From NCBI RefSeq assembly GCF_030409235.1, contig NZ_JAUFPO010000017.1:34310-98309 (forward strand): a stretch of 64,000 bases of DNA, given 5' to 3'. The translations under genes and the position numbers were made by a program. Each line of letters opens with the position of its first letter. Position 1 is the first letter of the stretch. Below, piece after piece: positions 25,871 through 37,267 of the stretch. This DNA comes from Halomonas almeriensis (GTDB taxonomy: Bacteria; Pseudomonadota; Gammaproteobacteria; Pseudomonadales; Halomonadaceae). The notes beneath the pieces are model-generated. The model saw only the letters and a list, made by a program, of their open reading frames with translations. It searched no databases and was not told the origin of the DNA.

Positions 25871-27202
25871 TCAGCCGTGGTGGCGCACCTTCTCGGGCAG
25901 CATGCCCTTGGGGGCGAAGCGCAGTACCAGGCTGATCAGCAGGCCGATGACGAAGACCCTCGCCTGCAGGGCGCGGCTGTCCAGGTTGGTCGGGACCTCC
26001 CAGCCGAACACGCCTGCACCGGCGTTGGCGGCCCATTCCATCAGGCTCAGTGCCAGCGGTCCGGACATGATCCAGATGATGTAGACCGCCACGGCGCCGA
26101 AGATGGTGCCCAGGTTGTTGCCCGGCCCGCCGAGGATGACCATCACCAGCACCAGGAAGGTGTGGTTGAGCGGCAGATAGCCCTGGGGGTCGAAGATGCT
26201 GTTGAAGCTGGCCAGCACGGCACCGCCGATGCCCATCAGGATGCAGCCCAGCACGAAGATTTCCAGCCGGCGTTTGTTGATGTCCTTGCCCATGGCCGCG
26301 GCCGAGACTTCGTTGTCGCGGATGGCGCGGATCATGCGGCCCCAGGGGGCGTTATAGGCACGGTGCAGCAGGAAGAAGATGGCCGCGATGATCACCGCGG
26401 TCACCGAGAGGTACAGGGCGCGCGCCAGGGTGAAGCCGACCTCCGAGGGGCCGGGGACCGGCCAGGGCAGGGGCGAGACGGTGGCGGTGCCGCGGGTCAG
26501 CCAGTCGGCGTTCTTGAGAAACGCCTTGATGATCTCGGCGATGCCGATGGTGGCGATGGCCAGGTAGTCGCTGCGCAGGCCCAGGCAGACGTGGCCGATG
26601 AAGTAGCCCACGCCGCCGGCCAGGGCGCCGCCGATGATCCAGCCGAACCAGACCGGCAGGTTCAAGCCGCCGATGAAGCCGGCCTGCGACTCGATCTGCC
26701 CGGCCACCTCGCGGAAGTGGCTGATCACCAGCATGTACAGCACCACGCCGAGCACTACGGCGAAGATCGTCCGCAGCCGCCGGGGTACGCCGAGGCGGTC
26801 GAGGCGTGAGGCGGCTACCACCAGGACGATGGCGCCCACCATGTAGAGCAGCGCCAGGCCCAGCTCGCCGGGCAGCTCGCTGTTCCAGAAGGCGTCGTTG
26901 ACCGGGATGCTGAAGAACATGGCGCAGAAGCCGCCCAGGGCGACAAAGCCCATCACGCCGGCGTTGAACTGGCCGGCATAGCCCCACTGGATGGTCAGGC
27001 CCAGGGCCAGGATGGCGTAGCAGGCCGACTCGACCAGCATGCGGGTGCCGTAGGCGCTGCCCATGGCGGCGTAGACCGCCAGCACCACACCCAGCAAGCC
27101 CAGGAAGAGGACCGTTTCGCGCAGCGGGAAACGCCGTGGGGTGGCCACGCTATCGGCGCGCTCGGGCTCCCGTGACGGTTGTGTTGGCTGTGACTGGCTC
27201 AT
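25871..27202 (-). CDS. livM: Branched-chain amino acid ABC permease LivM
   Basis: A 443-residue inner-membrane permease with about ten helices. The family blocks are YAILALGLTIQWGYAGQFN (transport-domain start), 'SDYLAIATIGIAEI' and GRMIRAIRDNEVSAAAMGKD near the ATPase-coupling loop. It pairs with LivH to form the channel. The ATG at 27202 overlaps the livH stop (ATGA). The last gene of the operon, ending 66 bases from the livJ terminator. Confidence 0.93.
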   Translation of the reverse strand: MSQSQPTQPSREPERADSVATPRRFPLRETVLFLGLLGVVLAVYAAMGSAYGTRMLVESACYAILALGLTIQWGYAGQFNAGVMGFVALGGFCAMFFSIPVNDAFWNSELPGELGLALLYMVGAIVLVVAASRLDRLGVPRRLRTIFAVVLGVVLYMLVISHFREVAGQIESQAGFIGGLNLPVWFGWIIGGALAGGVGYFIGHVCLGLRSDYLAIATIGIAEIIKAFLKNADWLTRGTATVSPLPWPVPGPSEVGFTLARALYLSVTAVIIAAIFFLLHRAYNAPWGRMIRAIRDNEVSAAAMGKDINKRRLEIFVLGCILMGIGGAVLASFNSIFDPQGYLPLNHTFLVLVMVILGGPGNNLGTIFGAVAVYIIWIMSGPLALSLMEWAANAGAGVFGWEVPTNLDSRALQARVFVIGLLISLVLRFAPKGMLPEKVRHHG

Positions 27203-28206
27203 GTGATCACCTTGCCCTTGAAGATACCGGTGGGGCGCCACACCAGGATGGCGACGAGGATGAAGAAGGGCACCACGATCTTGTACTCGGTGCCGACGAA
27301 GGCCAGGTTGGCCGGCAGCTCCAGCCATTCGGGCAGGCTGTCGCGGAAGGGCCGCAGCAGCACGCTCCAGTTGAACACCGCCAGGGATTCGGCGAAGCCG
27401 ACCACGAAGCCGCCGGCAATGGCGCCGAAGGGGTGCCCCACGCCGCCGACGATGGCCGCGGCGAAGATCGGCAGCAGCAGGAAGAAGCTGAGGTCGGGCT
27501 TGAAGGTCACATCCAGCGACAGCAGGGTGCCGGCGATGGCGGCCAGCCCGCCGGCGAGCATCCAGGTCACCGCGACGATGGTGTTGGTGTTGATGCCCGA
27601 GGCCTGGGCCAGGTCCGGGTTGTCGGACATGGCACGCATGGCCTTGCCGAGCCGCGAACGGCTGAGAAAGAGATGCAGGCCGATGACACTGAGGATGGTC
27701 AGGCCGAACAGATAGAGCTGCGGCTCGGTGATGACCACGGGCACGCGCACACTCTCGATGGGCACCGGCAGGCGGAAGATTTCCTTGCGGTCATCCACGT
27801 ACAGGCTGGAGCCGCCGGTGCCGGCGAACAGCCGGATCAGGCCCTGCAGCATCAGGGTCACGCCCAGCGAGGCGATCACCATGACGATCGGCTTGACGCC
27901 GTGGGCGCGCAGCGGCTTGTAGAAGGTGCGGTCGATGCCCACCGCCAGCGCGGCGGTCAGCGCCATGGCCAGCGGCATCAGCAGAATCGGCGTGGGAATG
28001 CCGATGGCCGCACCGGCCTGCGGAAAGAGGGTGGTCAGCAGCAGCACCATGAAGGCGCCGAAGGTCATCATGTCGCCATGCGCGAAGTGGGCGAAACGCA
28101 TGATGCTGAAGATCAGCGTCACGCCCACGGCGCCCATGGCATAGATCGAGCCGGATACGCTGCCGGCGATCACCACGTTGTTGATGAAAAAGACGAGTTC
28201 GTTCAA
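27199..28206 (-). CDS. livH: Branched-chain amino acid ABC permease LivH
   Basis: A 335-residue permease with about eight helices. It starts at TTG 28206 (LNELVFFINNVVIAG), supported by GGAGG at about 28214-28218; no ATG fits the family start. The block 'YAMGAVGVTLIFSIMRFAHFAHGD' and the cytoplasmic loop 'GKAMRAMSDNPDLAQASGIN' identify LivH. It forms a heterodimeric channel with LivM. Confidence 0.93.
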   Translation of the reverse strand: MNELVFFINNVVIAGSVSGSIYAMGAVGVTLIFSIMRFAHFAHGDMMTFGAFMVLLLTTLFPQAGAAIGIPTPILLMPLAMALTAALAVGIDRTFYKPLRAHGVKPIVMVIASLGVTLMLQGLIRLFAGTGGSSLYVDDRKEIFRLPVPIESVRVPVVITEPQLYLFGLTILSVIGLHLFLSRSRLGKAMRAMSDNPDLAQASGINTNTIVAVTWMLAGGLAAIAGTLLSLDVTFKPDLSFFLLLPIFAAAIVGGVGHPFGAIAGGFVVGFAESLAVFNWSVLLRPFRDSLPEWLELPANLAFVGTEYKIVVPFFILVAILVWRPTGIFKGKVIT

Positions 28207-28246
28207 GGCACAGCCTCCAGATGGTTCCGTCGATGCCGAGCCAGGC

Positions 28247-28951
28247 TCAGCCGCCCAGAAAGCTCTTGGCGACATCCGGGTCGGCCAGCAGGGCCGCGCC
28301 GGTATCGGTGAAACGGTTCTGGCCCGCGGCCAGCACGAAGCCCTTGTCGGCAATGGCGAGCGCCTGCTTGGCGTTCTGCTCGACCATCAGGATGCCGACA
28401 CCGGCGGCGTTGACTTCCTTGACCCGCTCGAAGATCTCGTTCATGTACAGCGGCGAGAGGCCGGCGGTCGGTTCGTCGAGCAGCAGCAGGTCGGGCTCGG
28501 GCATCAGTGCGCGGCCCATGGCCACCATCTGGCGCTGGCCGCCCGAGAGCTCGCCGGCTGGCTGATGGCGCTTTTCCTTCAAGGGTGGGAAGAACTCGTA
28601 GACGCGCTCGAGCATGCGCTTGATGTTGTCGGGCTTGAGGTAGGCGCCCATTTCCAGGTTTTCCTGGACCGTCATGCTCGGGAAGACATTGTGTTCCTGG
28701 GGCACGAAGCCCATGCCACGCTGCACCAGCTTGTTAGGCGGCAGGTTGTGGATGGTCTCACCGTTGAGCAGGATCTCGCCCTGGTTGACCGAGAGCAGGC
28801 CGAAGATGGCCTTGAGCATGGTCGACTTGCCGGCGCCGTTGGGGCCGACGATGACGCCGACCTCAGTGGCCTCGATGGCCATGTCCACCCCGTTGAGGAT
28901 GTTCATGCCGCCGTAGCCGCCATACACGTCGCGTGCGTCGAGTAGTGGCAT
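28247..28951 (-). CDS. livF: Branched-chain amino acid ABC ATPase LivF
   Basis: A 234-residue ATPase with Walker A GPNGAGKST, Q-loop FVPQEHNVF, signature LSGGQRQMVAMGRAL and Walker B LLLLDEPTAGLSP, plus the switch His replaced by the LivF-typical VEQN. It couples ATP hydrolysis to uptake through LivH/LivM. It lies 40 bases upstream of livH on the same strand. Confidence 0.94.
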   Translation of the reverse strand: MPLLDARDVYGGYGGMNILNGVDMAIEATEVGVIVGPNGAGKSTMLKAIFGLLSVNQGEILLNGETIHNLPPNKLVQRGMGFVPQEHNVFPSMTVQENLEMGAYLKPDNIKRMLERVYEFFPPLKEKRHQPAGELSGGQRQMVAMGRALMPEPDLLLLDEPTAGLSPLYMNEIFERVKEVNAAGVGILMVEQNAKQALAIADKGFVLAAGQNRFTDTGAALLADPDVAKSFLGG

Positions 28952-29084
28952 AGTGTGTGAGTCTCTGCGTATGAGGCGGCGGAAACCTGACGGGCGGCTC
29001 CGGATGATGGTCGGGCCGGTGATTCCGTCAGTCTTTCCACCCCGCCCCGTTGTGGTTCATGAGCTGCCGAGGTAGGGCGTGTTT

Positions 29085-29855
29085 TCAGGCGACATTGGCG
29101 CCGAAGTAGGCCTCGATGACGCGCTCATCGTTGCGAATCTGTTCGATCGTGCCCTCGACCATGACGCTGCCCTGGGCGAGTACGATGACCGGATCACACA
29201 GCCGCGCGATCATGTCCATATCGTGCTCAATGACCAGGAAGGTATAGCCCATCTCCTGGTTGAGGCGTTCGATGTTGCGGATCAGGTCGCCCAGCAGGGT
29301 GCGGTTGACCCCGGCGGCGATCTCGTCGAGCAGCACGACCCGGGCATCGGTCATCATGGTGCGGCCGAGTTCGAGCAGCTTCTTCTGCCCGCCGGAGAGG
29401 TTGGCGGCCAGCTCGTTGCGCACATGGTGCAGGCCGATGAAGTCGATGACCTCGAGGGCACGGCGCCGCACTTCGGCTTCCTCACGCCCCACGGCGCCGG
29501 GCTTGAGCCAGGTACTGAAGAGGTTCTCGCCGGCTTGGCGGGGCGGCACCATCATCAGGTTTTCCAGCGCCGTCATCTGGCCGAACTCGTGGGCGATCTG
29601 GAAGGTGCGCAACAGGCCCTTGTGGAACAGGGCATTGGCGGGACGGTTGGTGATGTCCTCGCCCGCCAGAAAGATTTGGCCGCTGTCCAGGGGCAGGGCG
29701 CCGGCGATGATATTGAAAAGCGTCGATTTGCCGGCGCCATTGGGGCCAATCAACCCGGTGACCGAGCCTTCGGCGACCTGGATCGAGCAGTCGTTGATGA
29801 CCTGCAGGCCGCCGAAGGCCTTGTTGACATTTTGGACGTCGATGATGGCAGACAT
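29085..29855 (-). CDS. livG: Branched-chain amino acid ABC ATPase LivG
   Basis: A 256-residue ATPase. It has Walker A GPNGAGKST, the LivG-specific LLRTFQIAHEFGQMTALEN region, signature NLSGGQKKLLELGR, Walker B VVLLDEIAAGVN and the switch VIEHDMD. The usual EP after the Walker B Asp is EI here, a small departure. The start at 29855 (MSAIIDV) is preferred over a longer frame. The first gene of the liv membrane operon, with 133 bases to livF. Confidence 0.93.
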   Translation of the reverse strand: MSAIIDVQNVNKAFGGLQVINDCSIQVAEGSVTGLIGPNGAGKSTLFNIIAGALPLDSGQIFLAGEDITNRPANALFHKGLLRTFQIAHEFGQMTALENLMMVPPRQAGENLFSTWLKPGAVGREEAEVRRRALEVIDFIGLHHVRNELAANLSGGQKKLLELGRTMMTDARVVLLDEIAAGVNRTLLGDLIRNIERLNQEMGYTFLVIEHDMDMIARLCDPVIVLAQGSVMVEGTIEQIRNDERVIEAYFGANVA

Positions 29856-29966
29856 GGTGTGGGGTTCCGTCGGTTTTCTGCGTTGTTTTGCCATGGGGCA
29901 CATGCCCCGGCTTGTTGTTCGGTGGCCCAGCACGCTGCACTGGGGGCCACGGCGACTGGCTGGCCA

Positions 29967-31412
29967 TCAGTGCTTCGGCTGGTGCTTCGCTCGGAACAGG
30001 CGACTGGCGGCAAAGGCCCCGACAATCACCACGGCGCCGATCAGAGGGATCAGATAGCCTTCAATCTGCGGAATGGCTCTCAGAAAGATAAAGGCCACTG
30101 CTGCCGGCGATACAAAGCGTACCAGAAAGCGCCAGGTGTGCAGCCAGCCCTCACTGGTCTGCAATTCCTTCATTATTTCACCATGAGTCAACGCCCAGCC
30201 GGCAAAGAGCGCCACCATCAGGCCGCCCAGCGGCATGAGAATGTGCGTCAGCAGCTCCATCAGCTCGAAGGCGCTGATGCTCAGGGCAGTATGGAAGGGG
30301 CTGTCGCTGGCCCAGACGTTGAAGCTGAACACCGAGAGCAGCCCCAGGCCCCAGCAGGCGATGGTCATGATGGCCACGGACTGTGCGCGGCTGAGGTCGA
30401 AGCGTTCGACCAGGAAGGCCGCCACCGGCTCGATCATCGAGATGGCCGAGCTGATGGCCGCGCCGATCACCAGCACGAAGAATACGGCGCCGATCAGCGA
30501 GCCGCCGGGCATTTCGGTGAAGGCCAGCGGCAGGGTGGTGAACATCAAGCCCGGCCCCTCGGCAGGGTCCAGCTCGGCGCCGAATACCAGGGCGAAGATG
30601 GCCAGGCCGGCAATCAGCGCCACGGCGGTGTCGATGATCACGATGGCCAGGGCGGTGCGACTCAGCGAGGCTTTGCCGGGCATGTAGGCGCCGTAGGCCA
30701 TGAGCGCGCCCATGCCCAGGCTCAGAGTGAAGAAGGATTGGCCCATGGCGGCCAGCCAGCCCTCGAAGCTGAGGTCGCTGAGCTGCAGGGTCAGCAGGAA
30801 GTCGGCGGCGGCCGGCATGTCGCCATGCATGACGCTGTAGGTCAGAATCACCAGTAGAATGACCAGCAGCGCTGGCATCATCAGGCGCAGGGCGTTCTCG
30901 ATACCGCGGTGCACGCCGAGGCCTACGATCAACCCCGAGGCGGCGATGAACAGGGTGTGATAGAGCGTCAGTAGCGAGGGCGAGGCCAGCAGGCTTTCGA
31001 AGCCACTGGCGACGGTGGCGGCATCGGCGTCGATTAGCGCGCCGGTGAGCATGCGCCAGGTGTAGTGCAGCGCCCAGCCGGCAATCACCGAGTAGAAGCT
31101 GAGGATGATCAAGGCCGCGGCGGCGCTTAGCCAGCCGATCGACTCCCAGGCTCGCGAAGCCTTGTGGGTGCGGCTCAGAAAGCGCATGCCCATGATCGGG
31201 CTCCGTCGGCTGCTGCGTCCCAGCAGGATCTCGGCGATCAGGATGGGCACGCCGACGATGCACAGCGTGACGATGTACACCAGCAGGAAGGCGCCACCGC
31301 CGTTCTCGCCGGCCAGATAGGGAAAGCGCCACAGGTTGCCGAGCCCGACCGCTGAGCCGACCGCGGCCAGCAGGAAGGTCCCCTTGTGCGTCCAGATGTT
31401 GTTCGTGCTCAT
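29967..31412 (-). CDS. Sodium-dependent transporter (NSS family)
   Basis: A 481-residue secondary transporter. The N-terminal 'GTFLLAAVGSAVGLGNLWRFPY' is the diagnostic NSS helix 1 with the Na+ and substrate sites, and 'GENGGGAFLLVYI' follows in helix 2. About eleven to twelve helices follow. Bacterial members move amino acids or similar small molecules with Na+. The substrate cannot be told here. It lies upstream of livG on the same strand with a 111-base gap, so co-transcription is possible. Confidence 0.92.
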   Translation of the reverse strand: MSTNNIWTHKGTFLLAAVGSAVGLGNLWRFPYLAGENGGGAFLLVYIVTLCIVGVPILIAEILLGRSSRRSPIMGMRFLSRTHKASRAWESIGWLSAAAALIILSFYSVIAGWALHYTWRMLTGALIDADAATVASGFESLLASPSLLTLYHTLFIAASGLIVGLGVHRGIENALRLMMPALLVILLVILTYSVMHGDMPAAADFLLTLQLSDLSFEGWLAAMGQSFFTLSLGMGALMAYGAYMPGKASLSRTALAIVIIDTAVALIAGLAIFALVFGAELDPAEGPGLMFTTLPLAFTEMPGGSLIGAVFFVLVIGAAISSAISMIEPVAAFLVERFDLSRAQSVAIMTIACWGLGLLSVFSFNVWASDSPFHTALSISAFELMELLTHILMPLGGLMVALFAGWALTHGEIMKELQTSEGWLHTWRFLVRFVSPAAVAFIFLRAIPQIEGYLIPLIGAVVIVGAFAASRLFRAKHQPKH

Positions 31413-31678
31413 GGAGGTCCTGCTTTGGCCGTGTCGCTGCCACCGGCTGTGTCAGATGCGACATCCGTTAAGTATGAGTGGCTGCTGGTATCCGAACCTC
31501 CTGACCCTGGCCGCCTGGCGCGGGCGAAGGGGTGGTCCTACAAGCTCAGCAGGCCGAAGGATGCCGCACTTTGCTGCTTTGCCGCATCGGCGTCAACTCT
31601 GCGTCATTCGGGGGCTATCTGGCCAGTGCTGGAGCGTTTAGGTGTCGTTGGCCCGGCGGCTGGTAAAGTGACGTTGTT

Positions 31679-31999
31679 TCAGTCCTGTGCGTCGTCGTCC
31701 TCGTCGGGGTAGTTGGGTTCCATGGCGCGCTTTTCGTCGGGCAGGCGGACGGTGTCACCCAGCGACAGGTCGTGATGGGCGTCGCGCCGCTGGCCGTTCT
31801 CGAGATCAATGATAGCCGCCACGCTGCCGATGCTGACGCCTTCGACGTAGGCCTCGACCTTGATGCGAACCGCGCTTCCGCGATAGCGCGCCGAAAGGAT
31901 GTCACCGGGCCTTGGAGCGGAGTGCTGGTCCGGGTGCTTCGCGAAATGGTCCATGACGCTGTCGGCGCCGGGAGCTTCCCATTCGATGTGCTTGTGCAT
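31679..31999 (-). CDS. Hypothetical acidic protein
   Basis: A 106-residue protein I do not recognise. The start MHKHIEWEAPGADSVM is followed by a beta-rich centre (GDILSARYRGSAVRIKVEAY, then 'SVAAIIDLENGQRRD'), and the C-terminus is very acidic (EPNYPDEDDDAQD). The central part suggests a small beta-barrel. No signal peptide or membrane segment. GTGT-rich codon usage matches its neighbours. Confidence 0.65.
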   Translation of the reverse strand: MHKHIEWEAPGADSVMDHFAKHPDQHSAPRPGDILSARYRGSAVRIKVEAYVEGVSIGSVAAIIDLENGQRRDAHHDLSLGDTVRLPDEKRAMEPNYPDEDDDAQD

Positions 32000-32085
32000 G
32001 GCGGTACCTCGCGGTCAGGCGTCTTTCTCTAGCGTAGTGCGAGTGGTGACCGGCCACCAAGCGGGGCCGGCGTTGTTCGCCGCCC

Positions 32086-32358
32086 TTACTGGACGGTGGT
32101 CACCCCAGGCGGTGCATCGAAGCGCACTTCTTCCCAGCCCACGGTGATGGTCTCGCCGATCAGTTCCTTGACGGACTTGGCGCCCTCGCCGCCCAGACCG
32201 ACGATCTCGGCGACAAACTTGCCGTCCGGCAGGCGTTTGGTGACGCGGCAGTTGAGCACGCGTCCCACGTTGTCCTGAACGAAGAACTCCTGACCTTCCT
32301 GCAGCTTCTTGGCATTGCTGTCGGGTGCCTCAACGGGCTTGAGTGAAAAATCGGCCAT
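32086..32358 (-). CDS. Hypothetical small beta-rich protein
   Basis: A 90-residue protein I do not recognise. It contains KLQEGQEFFVQDNVGRVLNC, followed by VTKRLPDGKFVAEIVGLGGEG and a C-terminal 'TITVGWEEVRFD'. The alternating pattern indicates an all-beta, OB- or SH3-like fold. No signal peptide. It is transcribed in the same direction as the preceding small gene, with 86 bases between them. Confidence 0.65.
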   Translation of the reverse strand: MADFSLKPVEAPDSNAKKLQEGQEFFVQDNVGRVLNCRVTKRLPDGKFVAEIVGLGGEGAKSVKELIGETITVGWEEVRFDAPPGVTTVQ

Positions 32359-32479
32359 CGGGACGTCACTCCATTGCAGTGAGTAAGGAACCTTCAGCCT
32401 ATCATTCGGCAGTCGTCGCGACGACTGCCTGTTGGCGGGGCATTTCGCAAGTCGCCAGGGGATACGCTAGCCTCAGTAT

Positions 32480-33550
32480 ATGAGGCAGGTGATCAATTTT
32501 TGCACAACGTCGGACAGTGTCCGTATCGCCTATGCAACGGCCGGGCGAGGCCCGCCCTTGTTGCGTGTGGGCGGGTGGATGACCCACCTGGAACGTGACT
32601 GGGACAGCCCCATCTGGCGCCACTGGCTGCGTGAATTGACCCGCGAGCACACTCTGGCGCGTTTCGATATTCGTGGATCTGGCCTGTCCGACCATCGGGT
32701 TCACGAGCAGGGGCTGGAAGCCTGGCTACATGATCTGGAAGCGGTGGCCAACGCCCTGGGATGGCGACGCTTTCCGTTATTCGGCATCTGCCAGGGAGGC
32801 GCGGTGGCGGCCGCTTATGCCGCGCGTTATCCCGAACGGGTCAGTCACCTGATTCTCTACAATGCCTATGCCCATGGCGCCTATTCTGCGGGCGTCAACC
32901 AACAGCAGTCCGATGAAGCCCGCGCACTGGAGCAGCTGATCGAAGTCGGCTGGGGCCACCCCAACAGCGCCTTTCGTGAGGTCTTCGCCCGGCTGATGTC
33001 ACCCCGCGAAGCGGCTGAGCAGGTGGTGTGGTGGGAGCAGCTGCAGCGCTATACCGCGGAGCCGGATGATGCGGTGCGACTATGGCGGGGCTTTCATGAA
33101 CTGGACATTCGCCCCCAGCTGCCGCAGGTCCAGGCGCCCACACTGGTGGCCCACGTCAAGGGCGACCATATGGTGCCCTTTGAGGCGGGACGGCGCCTGG
33201 CCGCACGGGTTCCGGACGCGCATTTTCTGCCATTGGAGGGCCGGAACCATATCCTGCAGACCTCGGATCCTGGCTGGCCGTTGCTGGTCACCGAGTTGCG
33301 GCGGTTCCTGAGTGGTATGTCGGCCCATGCCGTCGCCCCGCCACCCGGTTTCGATGAGCTGACGCGTCGTGAACAGGCCATCCTAGATGCCGTGGCCCGG
33401 GGCCTGGCCAATCCGGGCATTGCCGATGAGCTGTCCATTTCCTCCAAGACGGTGCGTAACCACGTCAGTCGCATCGGCAGCAAGCTGTCGGTGTCCAGCC
33501 GTGCGGAAATGATCGTCAAGGCGCGAGAAGCGGGCTTTGGCCATGCCTGA
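32480..33550 (+). CDS. Alpha/beta hydrolase fused to a LuxR-type HTH
   Basis: A 356-residue fusion. Residues 1-275 form an alpha/beta hydrolase: oxyanion region near GGWMTHLERDW, nucleophile elbow GICQGG at about 104-109, acid in HVKGDHMVP and His in EGRNHILQ. Residues 290-350 are a LuxR/GerE HTH (LTRREQAILDAVARGLANPGIADELSISSKTVRNHVSRI). The nucleophile is Cys where Ser is usual, suggesting a ligand-sensing or thiol-esterase role rather than ordinary esterase activity. It is divergent from the small hypothetical gene and 163 bases upstream of the FAD oxidoreductase, its possible target. Confidence 0.88.
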   Translation: MRQVINFCTTSDSVRIAYATAGRGPPLLRVGGWMTHLERDWDSPIWRHWLRELTREHTLARFDIRGSGLSDHRVHEQGLEAWLHDLEAVANALGWRRFPLFGICQGGAVAAAYAARYPERVSHLILYNAYAHGAYSAGVNQQQSDEARALEQLIEVGWGHPNSAFREVFARLMSPREAAEQVVWWEQLQRYTAEPDDAVRLWRGFHELDIRPQLPQVQAPTLVAHVKGDHMVPFEAGRRLAARVPDAHFLPLEGRNHILQTSDPGWPLLVTELRRFLSGMSAHAVAPPPGFDELTRREQAILDAVARGLANPGIADELSISSKTVRNHVSRIGSKLSVSSRAEMIVKAREAGFGHA

Positions 33551-33713
33551 TGCGCCACTCGGGACATCCGTCTCAAGCCTGGAGGAATTCTCCGGCTCGA
33601 TTCGGGACACCTGCCTCATGCCGGCCGCCTTAGGTCACGCCTAGGTTGAGTTCAGGGCCCCTTCCTGCGGGCCTGATGTGGTTTTCCTAGCGGTGGGCCA
33701 AGAGGTGATCGAA

Positions 33714-35120
33714 ATGGATACGGCAACAGTCGACAATTTCAGAGAGGCGTTCAGAGGCAGCATCATCCTGCCCGAGGATGCGGCCTATGATGACGTCAGA
33801 GCGCTTTACAACGGCATGATCGATAAACGCCCACGGCTGATCGCGCAGTGCACGGATACGGCCGATGTGGCCACGGCCGTGCGCTTCGGCCGCGAGCAGG
33901 AGCAGTTGATCGCCGTGCGTGGCGGTGGTCATAACGGTCCGGGCCTGGGCAGCTGTGATGATGGCTTGCTGATCGATCTGTCGCGGATGACGGGGATTCA
34001 TGTCGAGCCGGACAGTGCAATCGTCAGGGCACAGCCCGGCTGTACCCAGGGCGATCTGGATCATGCCACGCATGCCTATGGGCTGGCCGTGCCGGCGGGC
34101 ATCGTCAGTACCACCGGTATGGCCGGGCTGACCCTGGGCGGTGGGCATGGATACCTGAGCCGGCTGCACGGCTTGACCGTCGACAACCTGCTTGAGGCCG
34201 AAGTGGTGCTCGCCGATGGTCGGATCGTGATTGCCAATATCAACCGTCATGAGGACCTGTTCTGGGCACTACGTGGCGGCGGGGGCAACTTCGGCATCGT
34301 GACCAGCTTCCTGCTGCAGGCCCATCCGGTGGATACCGTCTTCGCCGGGCCCATCTTATGGGATCTGGCCCATGCCAGGCAGATCATGGCGTGGTACCGC
34401 GACTTTCTGCCCGAGGCGCCCAGACAGCTGGGCATGTTTCTGGGGCTGAAGCGTGTGCCTTCGATGGCGCCTTTTCCGGAAGCGCTGTGGGACCGCCTGG
34501 TTTGTGCGTTGCTGTGCTGCCATACCGGGCCCGAGGACGAGGCCATGGCGATCATGCAGTCGGTCAGGGAGGCGCTGCCGGAGCCGTTGATGGATGGCAT
34601 GACGAGCATGCCATTTCCCGCCTGGCAGTCCGCCTTCGATGCCATCCTGCCCAAGGGCCTGCAGTGGTACTGGAAAGGTGATTTCGTGCACGAGCTCAGC
34701 GACAGTGCCATCGAGGTGCATCTCGAGCATGCCGCGCGGATTCCTTCCGGTAGCCTGTCGCTGATGCACCTGTATCCGATAGATGGCGCCGTGCACGATA
34801 CCCATAGCGATGCCATGGCCTGGCCATGCCGCGAGGCGACCTGGTCGATGGTGATCGCCGGAATCGACCGGGACCCGGCCAGAGCCGAGACCGTGAGCCG
34901 CTGGGCGCGCGATTACTGGGAGGCCCTGCACCCGTTCCATGACGGGGGCGGTTACATCAACTTCATGATGGACGAGGGCAGCGAGCGCATTCAGGCGATC
35001 TATGGCGCCAACTATCCACGGCTGGCGCGGATCAAGGGGCGCTATGATCCGGACAACACCTTCCGCGTCAACCAGAACATCTTGCCGGACACGACCAGCC
35101 AACAAAAAGCCCACCGCTGA
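33714..35120 (+). CDS. FAD-binding oxidoreductase (berberine-bridge type)
   Basis: A 468-residue flavoprotein. The PP-loop segment IAVRGGGHNGPGLGSCDDG provides the His for covalent FAD attachment, and AGLTLGGGHGYLSRLHGLTVDN the second FAD-binding block. The second attachment Cys of bicovalent members is not evident. The C-terminal YINFM and 'YPRLARIKGRYDPDNTFRVNQNI' are the BBE domain. The substrate is unknown; relatives oxidise alcohols or sugars. The start at 33714 follows an AGAGGTGA. Its last codons overlap the terminator of convergent typA. Confidence 0.9.
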   Translation: MDTATVDNFREAFRGSIILPEDAAYDDVRALYNGMIDKRPRLIAQCTDTADVATAVRFGREQEQLIAVRGGGHNGPGLGSCDDGLLIDLSRMTGIHVEPDSAIVRAQPGCTQGDLDHATHAYGLAVPAGIVSTTGMAGLTLGGGHGYLSRLHGLTVDNLLEAEVVLADGRIVIANINRHEDLFWALRGGGGNFGIVTSFLLQAHPVDTVFAGPILWDLAHARQIMAWYRDFLPEAPRQLGMFLGLKRVPSMAPFPEALWDRLVCALLCCHTGPEDEAMAIMQSVREALPEPLMDGMTSMPFPAWQSAFDAILPKGLQWYWKGDFVHELSDSAIEVHLEHAARIPSGSLSLMHLYPIDGAVHDTHSDAMAWPCREATWSMVIAGIDRDPARAETVSRWARDYWEALHPFHDGGGYINFMMDEGSERIQAIYGANYPRLARIKGRYDPDNTFRVNQNILPDTTSQQKAHR

Positions 35121-35129
35121 GGGTGGGCT
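35103..35129 (-). terminator. typA terminator inside the end of the FAD oxidoreductase gene
   Basis: Read on the minus strand, the stem AGCCCACC / GGTGGGCT is followed by TTTTTG. It lies 30 bases after the typA stop. The stem covers the last codons and stop of the convergent oxidoreductase gene. Confidence 0.85.
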
Positions 35130-35158
35130 TGGCGTGATGCCGAAAGGCCGGCTGGGGC

Positions 35159-37006
<1,848 letters not shown>

Positions 37007-37251
37007 AGGGTGTGGATCACTAATTTGTACGCACCTATGTACACGTGGTGTTCAGTACCCTAGGCGCGGGGCAGGGAAGTTTAGGGCGCGCATTGTACAG
37101 GCTAGCCCGCCTGGGTAATAGCGTATTTGTGTGATACGCGCGGCGGGCCGGGTACAAGGCGCACCACGGTAGGGTTGGCAAGGGCGTGAGTGCGAAGTGC
37201 GGGCGGCTGGCCTGGCCGGTCGAGTGCCAGGACGCGGGCGAGTCGCAACGG

Positions 37252-37267
37252 TGCACCTTTATGGTGC
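37252..37267. promoter_or_regulatory. NtrC enhancer site upstream of glnA
   Basis: TGCACC-TTTA-TGGTGC has both perfect half-sites of the NtrC consensus (TGCACC-N4-TGGTGC). It lies about 180 bases upstream of the sigma-54 promoter, a normal enhancer distance. Confidence 0.85.

Noticed and set aside
27136..28311. 391-residue open frame antisense to livH
   Set aside because: It is a low-complexity shadow of a conserved permease gene.
29079..30857. 592-residue open frame antisense to livG and the NSS transporter
   Set aside because: It spans two conserved genes and the gap between them on the other strand with no domain of its own.
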